Shown: positions 49,393-63,475 of the stretch, piece after piece
Layout of the letters: every line of letters begins with the position of its first letter
How positions within the stretch are numbered: position 1 is the stretch's first letter
From: Steinernema hermaphroditum
Lineage: Eukaryota; Nematoda; Chromadorea; Rhabditida; Steinernematidae
NCBI GenBank assembly: GCA_030435675.1
Contig: CM059625.1
Coordinates: 17,856,001 to 17,920,000 of the forward strand
Reading direction: 5' to 3'
Length of the DNA stretch: 64,000 nucleotides
Made by a program: the position numbers and the translations under genes
The notes under the pieces: generated by a model
What the model was told of the DNA's origin: nothing
Databases searched by the model: none
Seen by the model: the letters and a program-made list of their open reading frames with translations, nothing else

Positions 49393-52300
49393 GCTCCAGA
49401 ACGTGTGATCTCCTCTCACCCCGTTGTTTAATTCTACGTGTTTTGACTGTAATTAATTCCGTTTGATAAAAGAACGGTTTTCTCGCCGTGGACGGCGGAA
49501 CGAACCCAAACCGCGATTCATTAGTTTCTCTTTTTGCCCGGAGGCACACGGCCATTTTGATCTGTCAATGCTCTTCTCCTCGTCTGTACATTTGTGTTTA
49601 GGCTGGCGCCGAGCCGGCCACGCGAGTGTCACCGATTGTTGCGAATCGTGCGGGTTTTTTGGAAGTGATTGCCGATGCGCGCGCTCTCACAAGTGCTAAC
49701 GGGTGTGCGCGCCGCGCAGATGTTGGCCCCTTTGGTTTCATTGCGGGTGCTCTGTTGATTGAGTTTTTACATCGGTCGGCTGCCTTTGCGCCGAAATTGA
49801 CCGTTGAAACTATTTTCTTTTTTCAGCAGCTTCTTGCACTTACGCACGGCTTGCTTGCGAAATTGATCATGTAAATCTGCGGGTGTGCTCTTCAGTGTTT
49901 CCGGCAGTTCTGCCTTCGGACGGTCAGCTCGTTACATAGTTAGAACGACATTTCGGGTGAATATTTAAGATCGTTGAGAATAATATAGTTCTTTATGCTA
50001 TTTCACTTCGTGTTACCATAAAGTAATTCTCTGTGCTACTGTGAATCTTTATAAATTTTTCATTTAACCACCGTAACCCTTGCGAAGAACCTATGAAGTG
50101 CCGCCTCGTTGATCTTGAATGGCAAATTGTTCATCAGCTTTTAGTCCCTTACGTTTCATATTCAATTTGTTAGTTAATAAAGTAGGAAAACAGTATACGG
50201 ATACTGAACAGCTTCTACATGTGATCGGCAATTTTGTTCCAGAGAAATTCCGGCACCCCGTTCCTATTTCATTATCAGTGTTCCGATAATTTAAGGGCAC
50301 TAAACTGCACGTTGCGGCACTTTTTATTAGACAATATTTTACATCGGGCTGCAGGGAAGAGCACATTTATAGGACTGAACAATAACGCAAATGCCATCGT
50401 CGCCATCGTCGTCATGAATTAAGAAGGCGCTAAATTCACACTGAAATTTTCTCAGACTGACTTAATTGTTTCCATTATTTTTTTTCTAGCTTCGACACGT
50501 TCTTCCTGTTCCTCACGTTCAACCCTGCCGGTCAGAAACCACTCAACAAATGCCTTTGCTTTGTTTTAATTTCTCATAGGCGAAAAGATCGTCTCATTAA
50601 TCACTCCAGAAGGCATTCGGCTTTTTCCCTAAAAACGATAATTTTGTGGTCCGCTGTACCCAACGGGTGCGGCTTCCGTTCGTCCATCACTTCAGCCGGT
50701 TCTGCAGAGCTCAACAGGTTACGGTTTTTTGGCCCTTTGAATTGTGAATGCAAACCTGTAGTACGCCGTAGAGTCCCACGACATTAGCGGGGTCGTTAAC
50801 GACCACTGTCATGCTAATTTACGAACTGTCAGCGTGGCCTGAAATGACTTCCAAGTTTGTTGTGGGGCGCATCGGATTGCTGATTCAGTGGGAAGGTGCC
50901 AATTGGTTAAGGCGCTCCGCTCTTTTGGAAGACTGCGCACGACTGACGTCGGATGGTATGTGCATGCTTATGTCAGTTTGTCTTGATGCCTGTCATGATC
51001 ACAATCGACGCTCCTCTTCTAAATGGGAAAGCGGCGCCGAGTAAGGAGCAGACAAAACGCGCCTGTGGGAGCCAGCCGATTGCACTCTTCTTCGGACAAA
51101 TTGGAAAATACAGCACGAACTGTACTGACTGCTGTTCTTCCTTTTTGTCCGAGCATTAAATTTTGATCACTGAAAAAATATGCATTAGGTGCATAATATG
51201 GTCGGTCTAACAGACATTTTAAAAGATTCTTTATGTTAGGTGGATTTTTGACAGCCATGCTGTTCAGTCCAGCGCTTCTTTTTAAAGCTGCTCTGTAGAA
51301 CTTAATCAGATGAAAGAAGTTAGTGCTAAAGGTTTGCGCTCCCTTCCCGATTACATCGGTATCGATACACTATGAATTAACATTCGTTGAAACAAAAAAA
51401 AACATTCATTTAAAAAAAAGAGAAATTGTAGCAGTGGTAAATTACAAGATCAGATTTTATTGTGATTTTGTTCGTTTAAGCAGCAAAGCAAGCAGCAAGC
51501 AATCGTTTTCTACGCGCACGCAATCCATAGTAAATTATAAAGAATATGGCAAGCACATCTTTGATAACTTAGCAATGATGTTTTTCTGCGGCTTTGTCTG
51601 CATTACTTGTCTGCATTACCTCAGCCACCAACACTGAAACCACCGCCACCATCGGTCATAAGGCGTGCATAAATAAATAACCCTTTTCGATGTTATTACA
51701 ATGCGGCCGGCGGCTCCTCCTCCACCGTTCCTATTTTAGCACCGGTCGTGTTGCTCTGCAGCGAGCACGGTTGTTCGTATGAATAAGGATCACCGAAGAA
51801 CAGAAATTATTTTTTTTCTTCGAGCTTCCGGTGCTTGTGCCAGGACGAGTTCGATCGCCGACCATTCACAACCAACCCCTTTTACCATATGTGGTTAGGG
51901 GAAGGTTGCCTGGGTGGTCACTGATATTCCGTGGGGTTGTTATGACTGGCAACTGCTTAAAGCATTAGGAAAAACTGTGAAGTGCAGAAAGTCGGGTGCC
52001 GTCGCTTTGCATGTATTATTAATCAGTGGACGTGTGCGCTACGAGAAGTGACCGCAAAGTCGTGACTGATTCACTGTTTCTACTTCGCTCTAAACGGGAG
52101 GCCAAGATTGAATACGCTCATTCTTGTCCCAAGTGTCACATGGATTAACCTTTAAAATCGTTGTGCATAAATTATCGCGAAACGTCATAATGTCCGCCGC
52201 TGTCTTTGTACTGTACGTATGTATACGCGATGGTCACTAGATTTTAGAGAGTGAAGTTAGTTAATCCTTGCATAATTACGTGAAAGTGGGTGCCAATCGC

Positions 52301-55300
52301 GCACATATACTGTTCATCAGCCATTTTCGCTTCCGCAGATTTCTGCTATAATAACAGTTTTTATTTTGAAAGAGTCTGGATTAAATTTATAATGGCCAGT
52401 TAGAACGTTGTTACGTTGCTGCAGTTTTCCGAAGCGACTGTTGTCTATCTTGAAAAATTATCATAGTCGTTTGGCACTCAAATCAAATTGTTAAGAAAGC
52501 AATTCTGCCTGAAATACGGATGCTCCTCTTAGTGTTTGTACAATTTTCTAACAACACATGTGTTCCGTATTTTAGGGATCGCCGACGTTATTCTCTGTCT
52601 GCTAGGCGTCTCTCGGCGCATTGTTCCAATTGTCCTTTATAAGTTCGTCGTAAAAGTACATAGCTTAATCGGCGAATCGTCCTTCAGTACTTTTTCTGCT
52701 GATAATATCTTTTTGGACGACAAGCACTTACAAATAACTTATCGAAGAACATGACGGTTACCAATTTCTTTGATTAAAAACGGAGATAGAGTAGATCGTA
52801 GGGACGATAGTTTCGAACTATTACTCTCCAGCACGCGACAGCAAACAATGACCATTACTCTTGTGACTTGGGTTTTACTACATACCGTTGAGGTAGACAT
52901 AGACAGGATATGCGCACAGAAATATTGGATGATAAATATATTGCGATTTCAGTACACAATGTTCAGCAGGTTGATCGAAGAAATGTCGATGTTGGCGGCC
53001 TTTTTGAGAGAGAGGTAGAGAAAGTCGGCTTAATGTGCGCAGCTTCATTTTTAAGATTCAGTAAAACATAAAACATTTGAACACCCTGAGAATCGTCTTA
53101 TGTAAATTTGTGCTCACGCTAAAAAAGTTATTTCCATGGCCAGACAATTTCACGTTCCTGTGTTTATGACATTAATCACATAAGAAACAATACATTTCTG
53201 ACCGTTCTTTGCTTTTCGCCATTCTGTCGTATAACAGGCAAGATCCTGTTCAAAAAGGCTAGATTTTTCCGTCTCGATTCATCCAGAAACAGATCAAAAA
53301 TCTAACGCAAACTTCATCTATGCCGTGACCTTGTGCTTGCTAATTACCTAATTGGATTACTCTTGTTCCTATCGGTTCGCGGAGATCTTCCGGTTCGCTG
53401 TTCTCCCACACAGCTCACACTAATAATAAAGTGAATAAATCACGCTTTTATATCGTTATGCCTCGACCCTTTTCTCAACATTCCGTGTTGTGTTTTATCC
53501 AATTTTAAGAATCTGTATCAGCCATAATTGGCTTTCTGATAACAACGTTATCATCCACATCGTGGTAACCGCCACACAGAAGACGCTGCTGTATATTCTT
53601 CTCCAAAGTTCATTTTTGATAATGAACTGTCTGGAGACGGCGGAAAAGTGCATCGGTCCCCTTTAGACGTCTTTGCAAGGTGCCGCCTTCATAAATATGT
53701 TGCTGGAGGAGGACAATTTCAAGTACAAGTTGCGTTCTGCTTAGGGCACTTTGGGAGGAACTGTTCGCAGCGAACAATTTTTCGACGAGTGACCAATTGG
53801 CGATTCTGTAGGGTTCACTCTTCGTATACAGCTTTGATCGAAGTGCCAAGATCGTGACACGTTATCAGTGGGGTCTGGCGACAATGAGACGGGCGGCCGA
53901 ACGTGCATTAGGTTGCAAAAAACCAACTGTTTCTCTTATAGTAGTTGGGAGGTTTGCGTACGTGGACGCGGTGCTGCTCTCTTGCCTCCTTCAAAGGATG
54001 CTTCCGCGATTGTGCGCTTTCTTAGTCGCCGCGGGCGTCAAACTGTCGCCCTCATTGTCGCTAATTAGCATATAATGGAAGAGTTTTTTTGCGACTACGT
54101 GGTTGTGGTTCCCACGGCACTCGGCACTCCCAAAACCGTTCATCTCACCAGCGACTCCTGTCGGATCGATCATGACGAGAACGACTTCTCATAATTTCTC
54201 ATAAACGTGCGGTAAACTCCGGGTTGTCTGTTGCTTGCTTCTTACGATTCGTTCCGAGATACGGTTAATCCGATTTAACGATTCGCCGCTGGGCACGCCC
54301 GGGCCCGTCATCATGGTGCCGAGATTGTCTACGCGAACAAAAACTACTCTTACCACATAATAAATAGAATTAATCGCATATTGCAGTTTTAATATTCTTA
54401 ATCGTCGTCTCCCACATTTTTTTACCACCCAGCCGCTGACTAATGAGAACAAACCGTTGGCCCAGCGGAGCTTAAATCGCGTCGTCATAGTGTGAGCTTT
54501 TCAACGAAGAAAGAAGCCGGAGTCCTAGTCTGTGCACCTTGCACTCACAATACGGTTCTCTCGATGCTCGGAACTGTAGATTACGTATCGAAAATCTTTT
54601 TTTTTTGGTGCCCTAATCGGATTGCCCCAAGAAAACGTGACGGTTTCAAGGCCGTACGGCGCCGGGACCCTGGTGTCCGGGATCCGGTTGCTTATTTTTT
54701 GTAATTACGAAAAACCTTGTCGAGGTAGTTCGCAGTTGACGTTATCGCATAACGTGAGGCGAATGTTAATCAGCTTGGACATGTGAGTCCTTGAGAAGGG
54801 GTTAAAGATGGAAAAAGTCTAATAAGAGTTGTTTTACCCATTTGGGTTGTAAATGCATGTGAAAGAAAAGTAAGCAATAATCAAGTACTTAGCACTCGCA
54901 ACTGGGCCTCGTGTGTTGCCGCGTCACTTTGATAATCATCACTTGAGAAGCGATGGTGGTAAGAGGCGAAAGCGAACTGATACGGGGTCGCGAACACTCA
55001 CTGGAAACGGTTTGCCCACTGTCGCTAAGAACCGTCTGCGGCACCCGTGTCGTTCTGGCGTTTTTTATTGCCTGTATCTTCATTGACCGACAGCATCATT
55101 CTTTAATTTCCGGGCTGTTATTACCGCTCCGTAATGAAAAACGGTGGCACGAGAGAAGACACACTTGGTGGTGACTTCTGTTCGCCTCCTGAGTTGTCTG
55201 TTCTTCGAAAGTTATCATAGCTATCATTTGCGCGTTTCATTTTCTTATGGTTGCCGGTTCGTCTTTTTTACGCTTTATTCTCAGTGCTGCATTGCGAACG

Positions 55301-58300
55301 GAGTCTATTTCTCCAGTTCTACAAACTGATCGTGATCAACTGCCTGTTGTTATTCCGTTTCGTTCGAACACTCCCCCACCGCGCTTAGCCACGCCCCTTT
55401 CGTGCACGATCTCCCTAGTTTTGGCTAACTTGTGGGTGGTGCTCATATAAAATCACCCCTTAAATTTTGTGAGCTTGAGCAGCCTCCGGCTGATTGTGTC
55501 TATGCTACTTTTTGATAATCAACCCGGAAGTGTATCCTCGGTTTATGTTGCGATTGAAGTGCTGTAACAAAAACTTTTGAGGGTGACAATGCACGGCGGT
55601 GTTCGAATGCGGAAATGACCATGCCTATTTCGGAAATTGTTCATGACACCCGGATCGTACGAACGTGTATATTCCGTCAACGAGAATTGTCTACCTATAT
55701 TAATTCCTTTCCTTGCCGTAACTACCACTCATGGGAGCTGTTCTTGCTTTACCGCCCGCACTTACTTGACCGCCACGGGAAGCGTTAGGGGAGCGACGGG
55801 ATTGGCACTTGAGTGGTTGATGCCGGAATGCGACGAGGACGCGAGGAGGAGGTGGTCCCCGACCGAGGAGTTGGCCCGCTATCTTCGCCGGCAAAGTGCG
55901 TTTATTTGTATTTTAAGCGTTCTTTGCTTGGTCGTGCGCGAGAGAAGTGCAAGAAGAGGGAAGTCTATAGCTCCACCCCCACCCCTCAGTGGGGCGGCGT
56001 TCCATTCATTGGAGCCAAGCCGACTGGAGGTGGTTCTGATGTTTTTTTGAGCATCGGGTCAACTTTTATTGCACTCCGAAACATCTGTAAGTGATCGACT
56101 CTTTAGCAGTCGGCAACATGTGCGGAGTGTACGGTCGTTAGCGCAGTGGCAAAAGGCCACAAGAAACTTCTCCGTGCGGCTCGCTTGGATCATTTTTTTC
56201 TCCCCCGTCCGATCCACCGGTCCAGGGCCTGTGGCCACACGGCCATTTTGCCGCAAGCAGCAAGATAATGCACTGGTCTCAGCGTGTATGTGTGCCGTGT
56301 CGAGTTGTAATGTTGTCCAGAGGATCTGGGGGGGAACGAGCCGAAGGACTGGAGTCGACCAGTGGCGGGCCCCACACATAGCGATTGCGCCCCGCAACGG
56401 TTCTTGCCGCCTTCGCGCTAACCCCCAGTGCCATCAAAAATACACGTGTTTTGTAGTAATCTCGCCTGTCAAATGAATATTTATGGTATTCGAGATTTCC
56501 AGAGCGGGCAGTGCCCTTGATGACAACGACTGAGCGCCTCTGTGCTGGGTTAACCGCCGCACCTACCTCTAGCCCAATGAAACGAATATAATTATGCACC
56601 CGATTTACGAATTATAATCGTAGTAGCGATCTCGGTTATCATTTGAATGCTTAAAGGAATTAGCGCCTTGGTATGCGATATATTTGTTTGCAAATTCTTT
56701 TTATTGTTATAACCACCCTCAATATACCATCTTCCGGTAGGCTACCGCGGAAGTCCGCTAGGTTGACATTTTCACACACTTCACGACGCAGCGACTGCTA
56801 ATGGTCAATTTGATTTCGCCCAACTATCAATTTCCTTTCTTATGAGCACGGCGCGCCAGGTGCGATCGCGCACATGCTGCATTTGCATAGTTTTTATTTT
56901 AGGCGGTGGAGGATAAACGTCGTTACAGATTTGTTTTACGTTAACTCATGCGCACCGGATCTAACGCCCCTTCGCAAGTTTTTCTATGGCGGGCAATTAC
57001 CTTGTTAGTGATGGAAGTGGCCTCTATAGTGTCCGTTAGTGCAACAGTTACGAGTTTTCCGCTCGAACCACGTCCTCGGGAGCAGGACTTCCTCGGAGTA
57101 ACTCGATACCATTGAAGTTCTTTGCCTGTCCATCGTCTTTTGAATTTCCTTTCGGCTCATCGGATAGACATTCACGCCACCCCCTGCAGCCCCCCGCTGT
57201 TCTTCGCCACTGGTCACTCTCAGTCTTATTCGTAATTAATTACCTCAATGCAGCCGTTTTTTATATTCTGTGTGGGAGAAAGTCGTGACCTTGCGTTGTT
57301 GTCGCCAGAGCTGTGGGCATTCTCTTTCTTATAACGCGCGCATAAGATGCCGCCACTGATGGAGTGGTCGGTTGGTCGGTCTTTTCCGGCACCGGGTCAT
57401 TCGCGCACATGCGCCCCCAAGAACTACTGTCGTCACTGTCGTCCCACTCAACAAGCGAAGTGTGGGAACCGACAAATCTCTTTTTTATTGACAACACCGT
57501 GCGATCGCGCAGTGCCCCCTGACGTCCTTAGTCCACTGATTTATACCGTTTGCTTAATAGGGTCGCTAGCTGCTGAGCTGCGCGGCGGCAGCGCGAAAGT
57601 AATTGTTCTTATTTGACATGAGCATACTATGTACAGCAGAAGAGCAACTGTTTACTCAGTCTGATGTTTTCCTTAGTCATTTGACTTGTTCTTTCGGATA
57701 CCGAATCAAGACGCCAAATGCAACCTAGGGTGTCTATGAACGTACGAGATTAGCTGTCGCTTTATGAGAATTAGGAGGTAGTATCTAACAGCTGGCTATC
57801 ATCTTAGTTGCACATGTTACGATTGCGCGCCTGAAACGGCGGACATAATATACGACAAGATGTCACCGCAGTGGCGTTCACTTTCATCTCCACCTTCGCT
57901 TGCCCGCACTTCACGTAGTTCAGATGTTTTTGTACGCGTGCGGAGGGGAAAACAGTAAGTGCGCTAGTGTAGAGCAGCGCAAAAAGTTTTCGCTGACCCA
58001 TCAAGACAACCGATCCAAACAGGCACGCACTGCTCGCAAAGTGCTTTAATCCGAAGATTTTTTGCTTTACCATCGAGAGGGTGGAACTCGAATCACACCA
58101 CATATTAAACATAAACTGTTTACTGTGTGGTTAACGGTTCAGTAACTAGCCAGTTTTTGACGGAGGAGCAGTATCTCCTGGCTCGCAGCCACTTAGACAC
58201 TTCTCCAACCCAATTCATTGTTTTAAGGATTCATTGTTTTCAACAGTGCTAAGTGTCTGCTGGTCAGTGGTCAGTTCCAGGGAGTGTGGAAAAAAACCAC

Positions 58301-59809
58301 ATTTTTTTGAGAAAAATGACGTTCTTCGAACCGAGACGCATAGCGCATTTCGAACGGCTGCACGTTGTGTAACTTTTGTGCCCGAAGGCGCGAGCATCGC
58401 GACGACGCCGACTGTCCGCCGACATCCGCTAGATTAATTGGCCAACAAGCGTTCTTGAGGACTGTTCGATATATCTCTTCGTTCCATCTCACAACCCGTC
58501 CCTCGCCTTCTCCCGTGCGATTTGAACTGTATTTTAAAGCGCGCATCACTGCTACTTGAGGTGTTTTTTGGAGGACAAAGCTTTGGGTGGGTCAGACAAA
58601 ACATCGTCAAGTCGTCCAAGAGGGAGTTCGCACACTTGGAAGCACCAAAAACGGGATTAGCCGCGTTCGCTGTGACTGTAAAGGGTTTGGACCCTTTTCT
58701 GCTTTTAGATCCCTACAATTTTACATCCTGTCGTTGTCGCTTTCCAATAAATACAGTGTTGCTATTTTGAATGATGCTTTGTTGTTCTTTGGAACGGTGT
58801 TAAAAGCAGATAACGTTCGTAAAAATGGCGATAGCGACCAGTTTAACCCTTTCTTTGAATGAGTGGTAACCGCGACATATCAAGGTGTTGATGGAGTGGT
58901 TCCATGAAAGTGAGATGTATAGCGTACATGTGTCTTCCGCCGACCACCAGAAAATGCGTTCAAAAGTGTATGAAACCAACCGACAAGTAGAAAACAGGTT
59001 TCAATATTTCAGCAAGTAGGAAGAAATAGACATATCATATGTCATTAAAGGATGGAAATTCATTTTTTTTTGTGCCCAAAATTGCACCTTTCATACGATG
59101 ACACCCTCATTACACAGTTATCAACGAAAAATCGTGTTCGCAAACGTCGCTTGCACCGGAAGAGTTTATCACTACGGCGTTCTAGCTGTTTAGAAGGAGT
59201 GAGTTGGTTATTCTGAAATCCTCGCGTAATATAGAAAGCGTTTGTTTTCTTTATTTGAGTTAGAGCAATTTAATTTGGTTGGTCACTCTTTGTAGCATTT
59301 GTTAAGTGAATTTATTTGCAACGAACAAAGCTTGCGCTGGTTCTTTTTCCAGATGCAACCCGTTATTAGCCACTGACACTCAGATGTCCTTCCAGTTTTC
59401 TTCCGCCCTTTCTTTTACTCTCGTTTACACTGATGCGCGCGCAATCGTGTTAGTAGTTTGAAACTGGGTGTTCTTTAAGCGTTGGCATTGTAACTATTAT
59501 ATAAAAATATTATAATTATTAGCAGAAAATGTTTTAATGAGCGAATACGTCTATCTTTTGGTCTCTTCATCGGTTCAGTATTTTTCTTCGCTTTTTCGCT
59601 TTCTCTCTTCTCGTATTTTACGAATTTACCACGGCTTAAAATTCAACATTTTCAGAGGCGATCTTCTGGCGGCTGGCAGTGGTGAGTGGTCCTCTAAGAG
59701 TTTCGTGAAGCTAGGGTGCGACGGTACAGTGGCTCTGAACTACTAAAAATAGGAAGGCGAAATGCCAGTGCAGCTGTGCCGTTCATAAAGCACGCACCTT
59801 AGGAGGATC
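49393..59809. other. 10.4-kb gene-poor region upstream of the GON-1-like gene
   Basis: No frame longer than about 137 codons, and none with a recognisable domain or paired splice sites. It may contain upstream regulatory DNA or non-coding 5' exons of the metalloprotease gene. Sequence between about 55700 and 57600 is richer in G and C with stretches of C. Two short tRNA-like motifs (near 50890 and 56135) lack the rest of a tRNA. A minus-strand frame at 53610-53849 has a helix-like composition but no context. Confidence 0.5.
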
Positions 59810-62800
59810 ATGAGATTTGACCCATCGAAGGCGACCACGTCAGCCGAGCCGTGCCATCAACGGAAGCATCGCCATGAAATTAATCAGAATGAAGAACAGA
59901 ATGACGAGAACACGGAAGGCAACCTGCGCGGGGCTGTCATCGAGTCACATACAAGAAGGTCTTCCTCGGATAAGAACTCTTACTTAGCGGGATACTGTAT
60001 TCCGTCGCCAAAACATTTGCTATTAATCACTGCCGCACTGATCCTCTCTGTATTTTTATTATATTCGTTGCTGTCCTACTGCGTGCGATCGCGCTCTCCT
60101 ATCTTTGTTTCGCAGCCTCACAGGACGCCGCCGTCACCTAATAACCGCGAACAACAGAAATCAGTCTATTCGGGTAAGTGATTTTCTTCGCGGTTTTCCG
60201 CTTTATGGGCACCTGCTGCCGCAACCGATTCGTCGCTGCCTTTGACCTTCGCGCAATTGTCGCTCTCCTGCCCTTTTCAAAGCACACAGCTGGTCGGTTC
60301 ATTCCTATTACACTGACCACAGCCGACATTCATAGCGATATCGAACTTATTGGATTGAAAGGGACTTTGTGGTGTGGCCTCTATTTTCATAACACACGCG
60401 CGACATCGTCGAGATCAGCAACACTCTTCGCCCACAGAGTACACACACACACACGAGAATCCCAACATATCTTCTTCTTTCTCAAAGTTTTTCATCTCGG
60501 CATTGTAGACTGGCTGTCGCGAAAGCGCGTCTTCTCAGCTCAGCAGCGCTACCGCCTGGGACAGTACGCCCGCGTCTCGTTAGCGGTGACGTCGATTGGA
60601 AAAGGAATTTAAAGAGTTCTTAAGTATTAGGTAAATAAGCGACCGTCTAAGAATATGCCCCTACTCGCGCATCGCCGAAAAAAAGCGCATTTTCGCGTCG
60701 CTCACAAATCGGCCGCTGTGCGTGCACGGTGAAGACGCGCGCGGAGATGAGTCCGAGACTTTGGGGCGCTTAAGCACACACAAACACCGGCAAGGACAGC
60801 GGGCCACGGAAGCCAAGGTATTTGCATTTCTACATCACTGTCTTAATTATTATCTAGCTGGGTCACAACGACCAGCTTACACAACCAAAATCGAATAAGA
60901 AGCGAACTATGAACGCTGCGCGTGCAGAAGATCAAAAAGATCAAGGTTCAATCTTGCAGGGACTAACTCGATATTGAAAGACACTATTGTGCTAGCTCAA
61001 AAGATTTCTTTGGAGTCGGGTTGCAATACAAGGGATAAGTAGGGGTCTCGTGCTGAACAAACTCTGCATACGTCATGTAGACGCTTTTTAGGTTCATCAG
61101 CATCTGACGGACAGGTGTGGTCAATTGATCGTCGCTGGTTTCGTCGAAGAAGATCGCTTTCCGGTGATCACTCGAAACGCGAGAAAGGTGTTTGGGGACT
61201 TGCTCTTCACTGTGGACATCACTGCGTGCTTCGGTTAAAAAGTGAGGAGAAGGACGATGATGACGAACTTCGAGTACGATTTGTCCGATGGAAGCCGATT
61301 CCTAAGCCTCAAAATAAGTGAGTTACCACTATACAGAACACGAAAACACTAAAAGAGAGAGTTAAAGAATTTCATATTAGAAGGCATTCTTGACTCTTTT
61401 TATGTCATTAACGTCTTTCATGATATAATCATTTTCATTAAAAGCAAACACTGCACATCAGACTACTTAAAAATCACAAACACAAGCTGATTGCTCGTGC
61501 CGCTTCTAGGTCTCTTCACGGCCTCGAGGGAAAATACGTGATACCTCTAGTCCAATTTATTGACTCCGAAGAGGAAATGCACGCCCGACTTCCTCGAATG
61601 TCCCCGAAGTGTCTCTACTCTGCTCACATCAAAGGTTCCGTCGAATCAAGTATAGTCAACCTGTGTGATTCCCACGGAGGAATGGTATGTTCGTAATTTT
61701 GATTTTTTTTTTTTCAAATAGTGCACTCTCTGATTTCTCGCCTGTGGCGGAAGCTTAACAGTTCCGCTCGCGGAATGTTGCGCTTGGGAACGAAAAAAGC
61801 ACCATGGCGAGGGTCGCAAAAACTGCTTTAATTTGAAATGTCGTAGATACATTATGGCTTACTCATAACGACGACGACATGAATAATGCTTTCTAAATGC
61901 CTTCCCAATTTCTCCAGAGACTTTGTGATTGTTTCAAAGGCGAGGGTGCGTGCGAGCACTTCACGAACGGGGACGAGCGAATCACTCATGCAGAAAAAAA
62001 ACGATTTCTTCTAAACTTTGTTGGTCCATGTTTACGTTTTGCAGTTTGGAACGCTTGCACTCCCGAATGGCACATATGTTATCGAACCAGTGACTGGCGA
62101 AACGGCCGATAAAGGACAGCATCTCGTCTTTCGCATCCGATCTCACAACTTCCAAGTTCCTGCTGGTGACAATTCCACTATTCACCACAATGAGCACCAT
62201 GATAGAGATCACCACAACAAGAACAATAACAAGAACGAGTCGATCTCTTTCTATTCACCCGATAACGACGGTGACGATTGGGTTGACATTACGAGTAAGT
62301 ATTATACAGAGCCTTTTATTTGGTTAAAATGGGAGCCGCCGATTTTTTTGTGCACTACCACACTACCACGACCCTCTGCGTTTAATCTATATTGATTGCC
62401 TCCTATTATTCTAAGCTGCTGAGTAAAGCGGTTTGTAATGGATGCCAACCAGTTGTTAGTGGTGTAGAGCATATGGGGGCCAAATTAATAAACCGTACAA
62501 CTCGTTGGCTCGTTGTCCGGCAGCCTTGCAGGCTTCTGCAAAAGTCAATCAGGTTGTTGTGCGTTTGAGAGCGCCCCAGAGAAGAGCTTGGATGACGAAG
62601 CGTCAGAGGCCAAATAACCATCCCCCGCGGGGCCATTGGTCATCTGTCGTTAGACGGCAAACTGAAGAAACAATTCACAGCTTTACGACTGTTTTTACAA
62701 TGTGTTTGAACTTGAACACTATCACTTGCGATAAAATGAACGAGGCATTTGACAGGTCTATAAAATAAATTTTATATGACCTTTTAGCGACGGAACGCCG

Positions 62801-63475
62801 CGCTACCTCAGCAGCACGGGTGGCGAGAAGAACTGAACTTCAACGGGGTCATTTATTGAAAGCCGTGCTGTGTCCAGTTGTCAATCCGCGTATCACCTTG
62901 CAGTCGCTAAGACGCGTGCTGCTTAACATCAATTGCCGCAGACGACTTTAAAAACATTGCGCTAATTTTACACCTCACCCTTCTCATTAATTTTAAAAGC
63001 AAACATACGTCTTGGCAAGTGTAGGGAGGGTGCAGTTTTAATTTTATGAAAAACTCGACCTTGCGAATGTTTCAATTTTGTCGCAGTTGAGACATGACAA
63101 AAACCATCGCTGATTGATGTCACAGATATAGTGGCAGTGCTGCACCTATCGATGGAACACTGAACAAATAACTCCGACGATAACTCAAAGAGAAATCCTT
63201 GTGCGGACATAATGAGCCCAGTACAAATTAAAATGAAGAACACATGTCACTGCAATGTAATCCTCGTTTCACGCGCTCAGTAAAGATAAAATGCGCTTTT
63301 GCTCTCACAAACGTTCATAAAGTTACCAATTTTATGTTCAGGTCGCAAAACGCGTGCCCGTCGCTCGGCAAACTCATGGGACCATTATGTCGAAGTACTC
63401 GTTGTAGCGGATTACAAAATGCTCGTTTATCATCAAGGAAATTTGGAGAATTACATACTCACCCTCTTCTCCACG
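59810..63475 (+). CDS. gon-1: ADAMTS metalloprotease GON-1 type, 5' part (cut by window end)
   Basis: Secreted zinc metalloprotease that remodels extracellular matrix. Five exons seen: 59810-60173, 61092-61317, 61510-61684, 62045-62294, 63342-63475; 383 codons ending in frame at a donor. The prodomain contains GLALHCGHHCVLRLKSEE, IPLVQFIDSEEE, HIKGSVESSIVNLCDSHGGM and FGTLALPNGTYVIEP, as in GON-1 and ADAMTS9/20 propeptides. It ends at RARR, a furin site, followed by the start of the M12B domain (SANSWDHYVEVLVVADYKML, ENYILTLFST), nearly the same as C. elegans GON-1. The zinc site and the thrombospondin repeats lie beyond the window. The N-terminus is unusual: about 67 polar residues precede the hydrophobic segment (LLLITAALILSVFLLYSLLS). 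A His/Asn-rich insert (NEHHDRDHHNKNNNKNES) lies late in the prodomain. An acceptor GCACCTTAG sits 8 nt before the ATG. Confidence 0.92.
60438..60454. repeat. short AC-dinucleotide run
   Basis: GTACACACACACACACGAG in the first intron of the GON-1-like gene; about seven AC units. A simple microsatellite. Confidence 0.7.

Noticed and set aside
50890..50930. tRNA-like words (AATTGGTTAAGGCGCTCCGC)
   Set aside because: No matching B box, no acceptor stem and no cloverleaf could be drawn.
53610..53849. 79-codon minus-strand frame with helical, Leu/Gln-rich end
   Set aside because: No start context, splice partner or family.
55637..56050. 137-codon plus-strand frame, the longest in the 10-kb gene-poor block
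   Set aside because: Low-complexity Arg/Ser/Pro composition, overlapping frames on both strands and no domain.
56130..56160. A-box-like TTAGCGCAGTGGC
   Set aside because: No GGTTCGA-type B box at the right distance and no acceptor stem.
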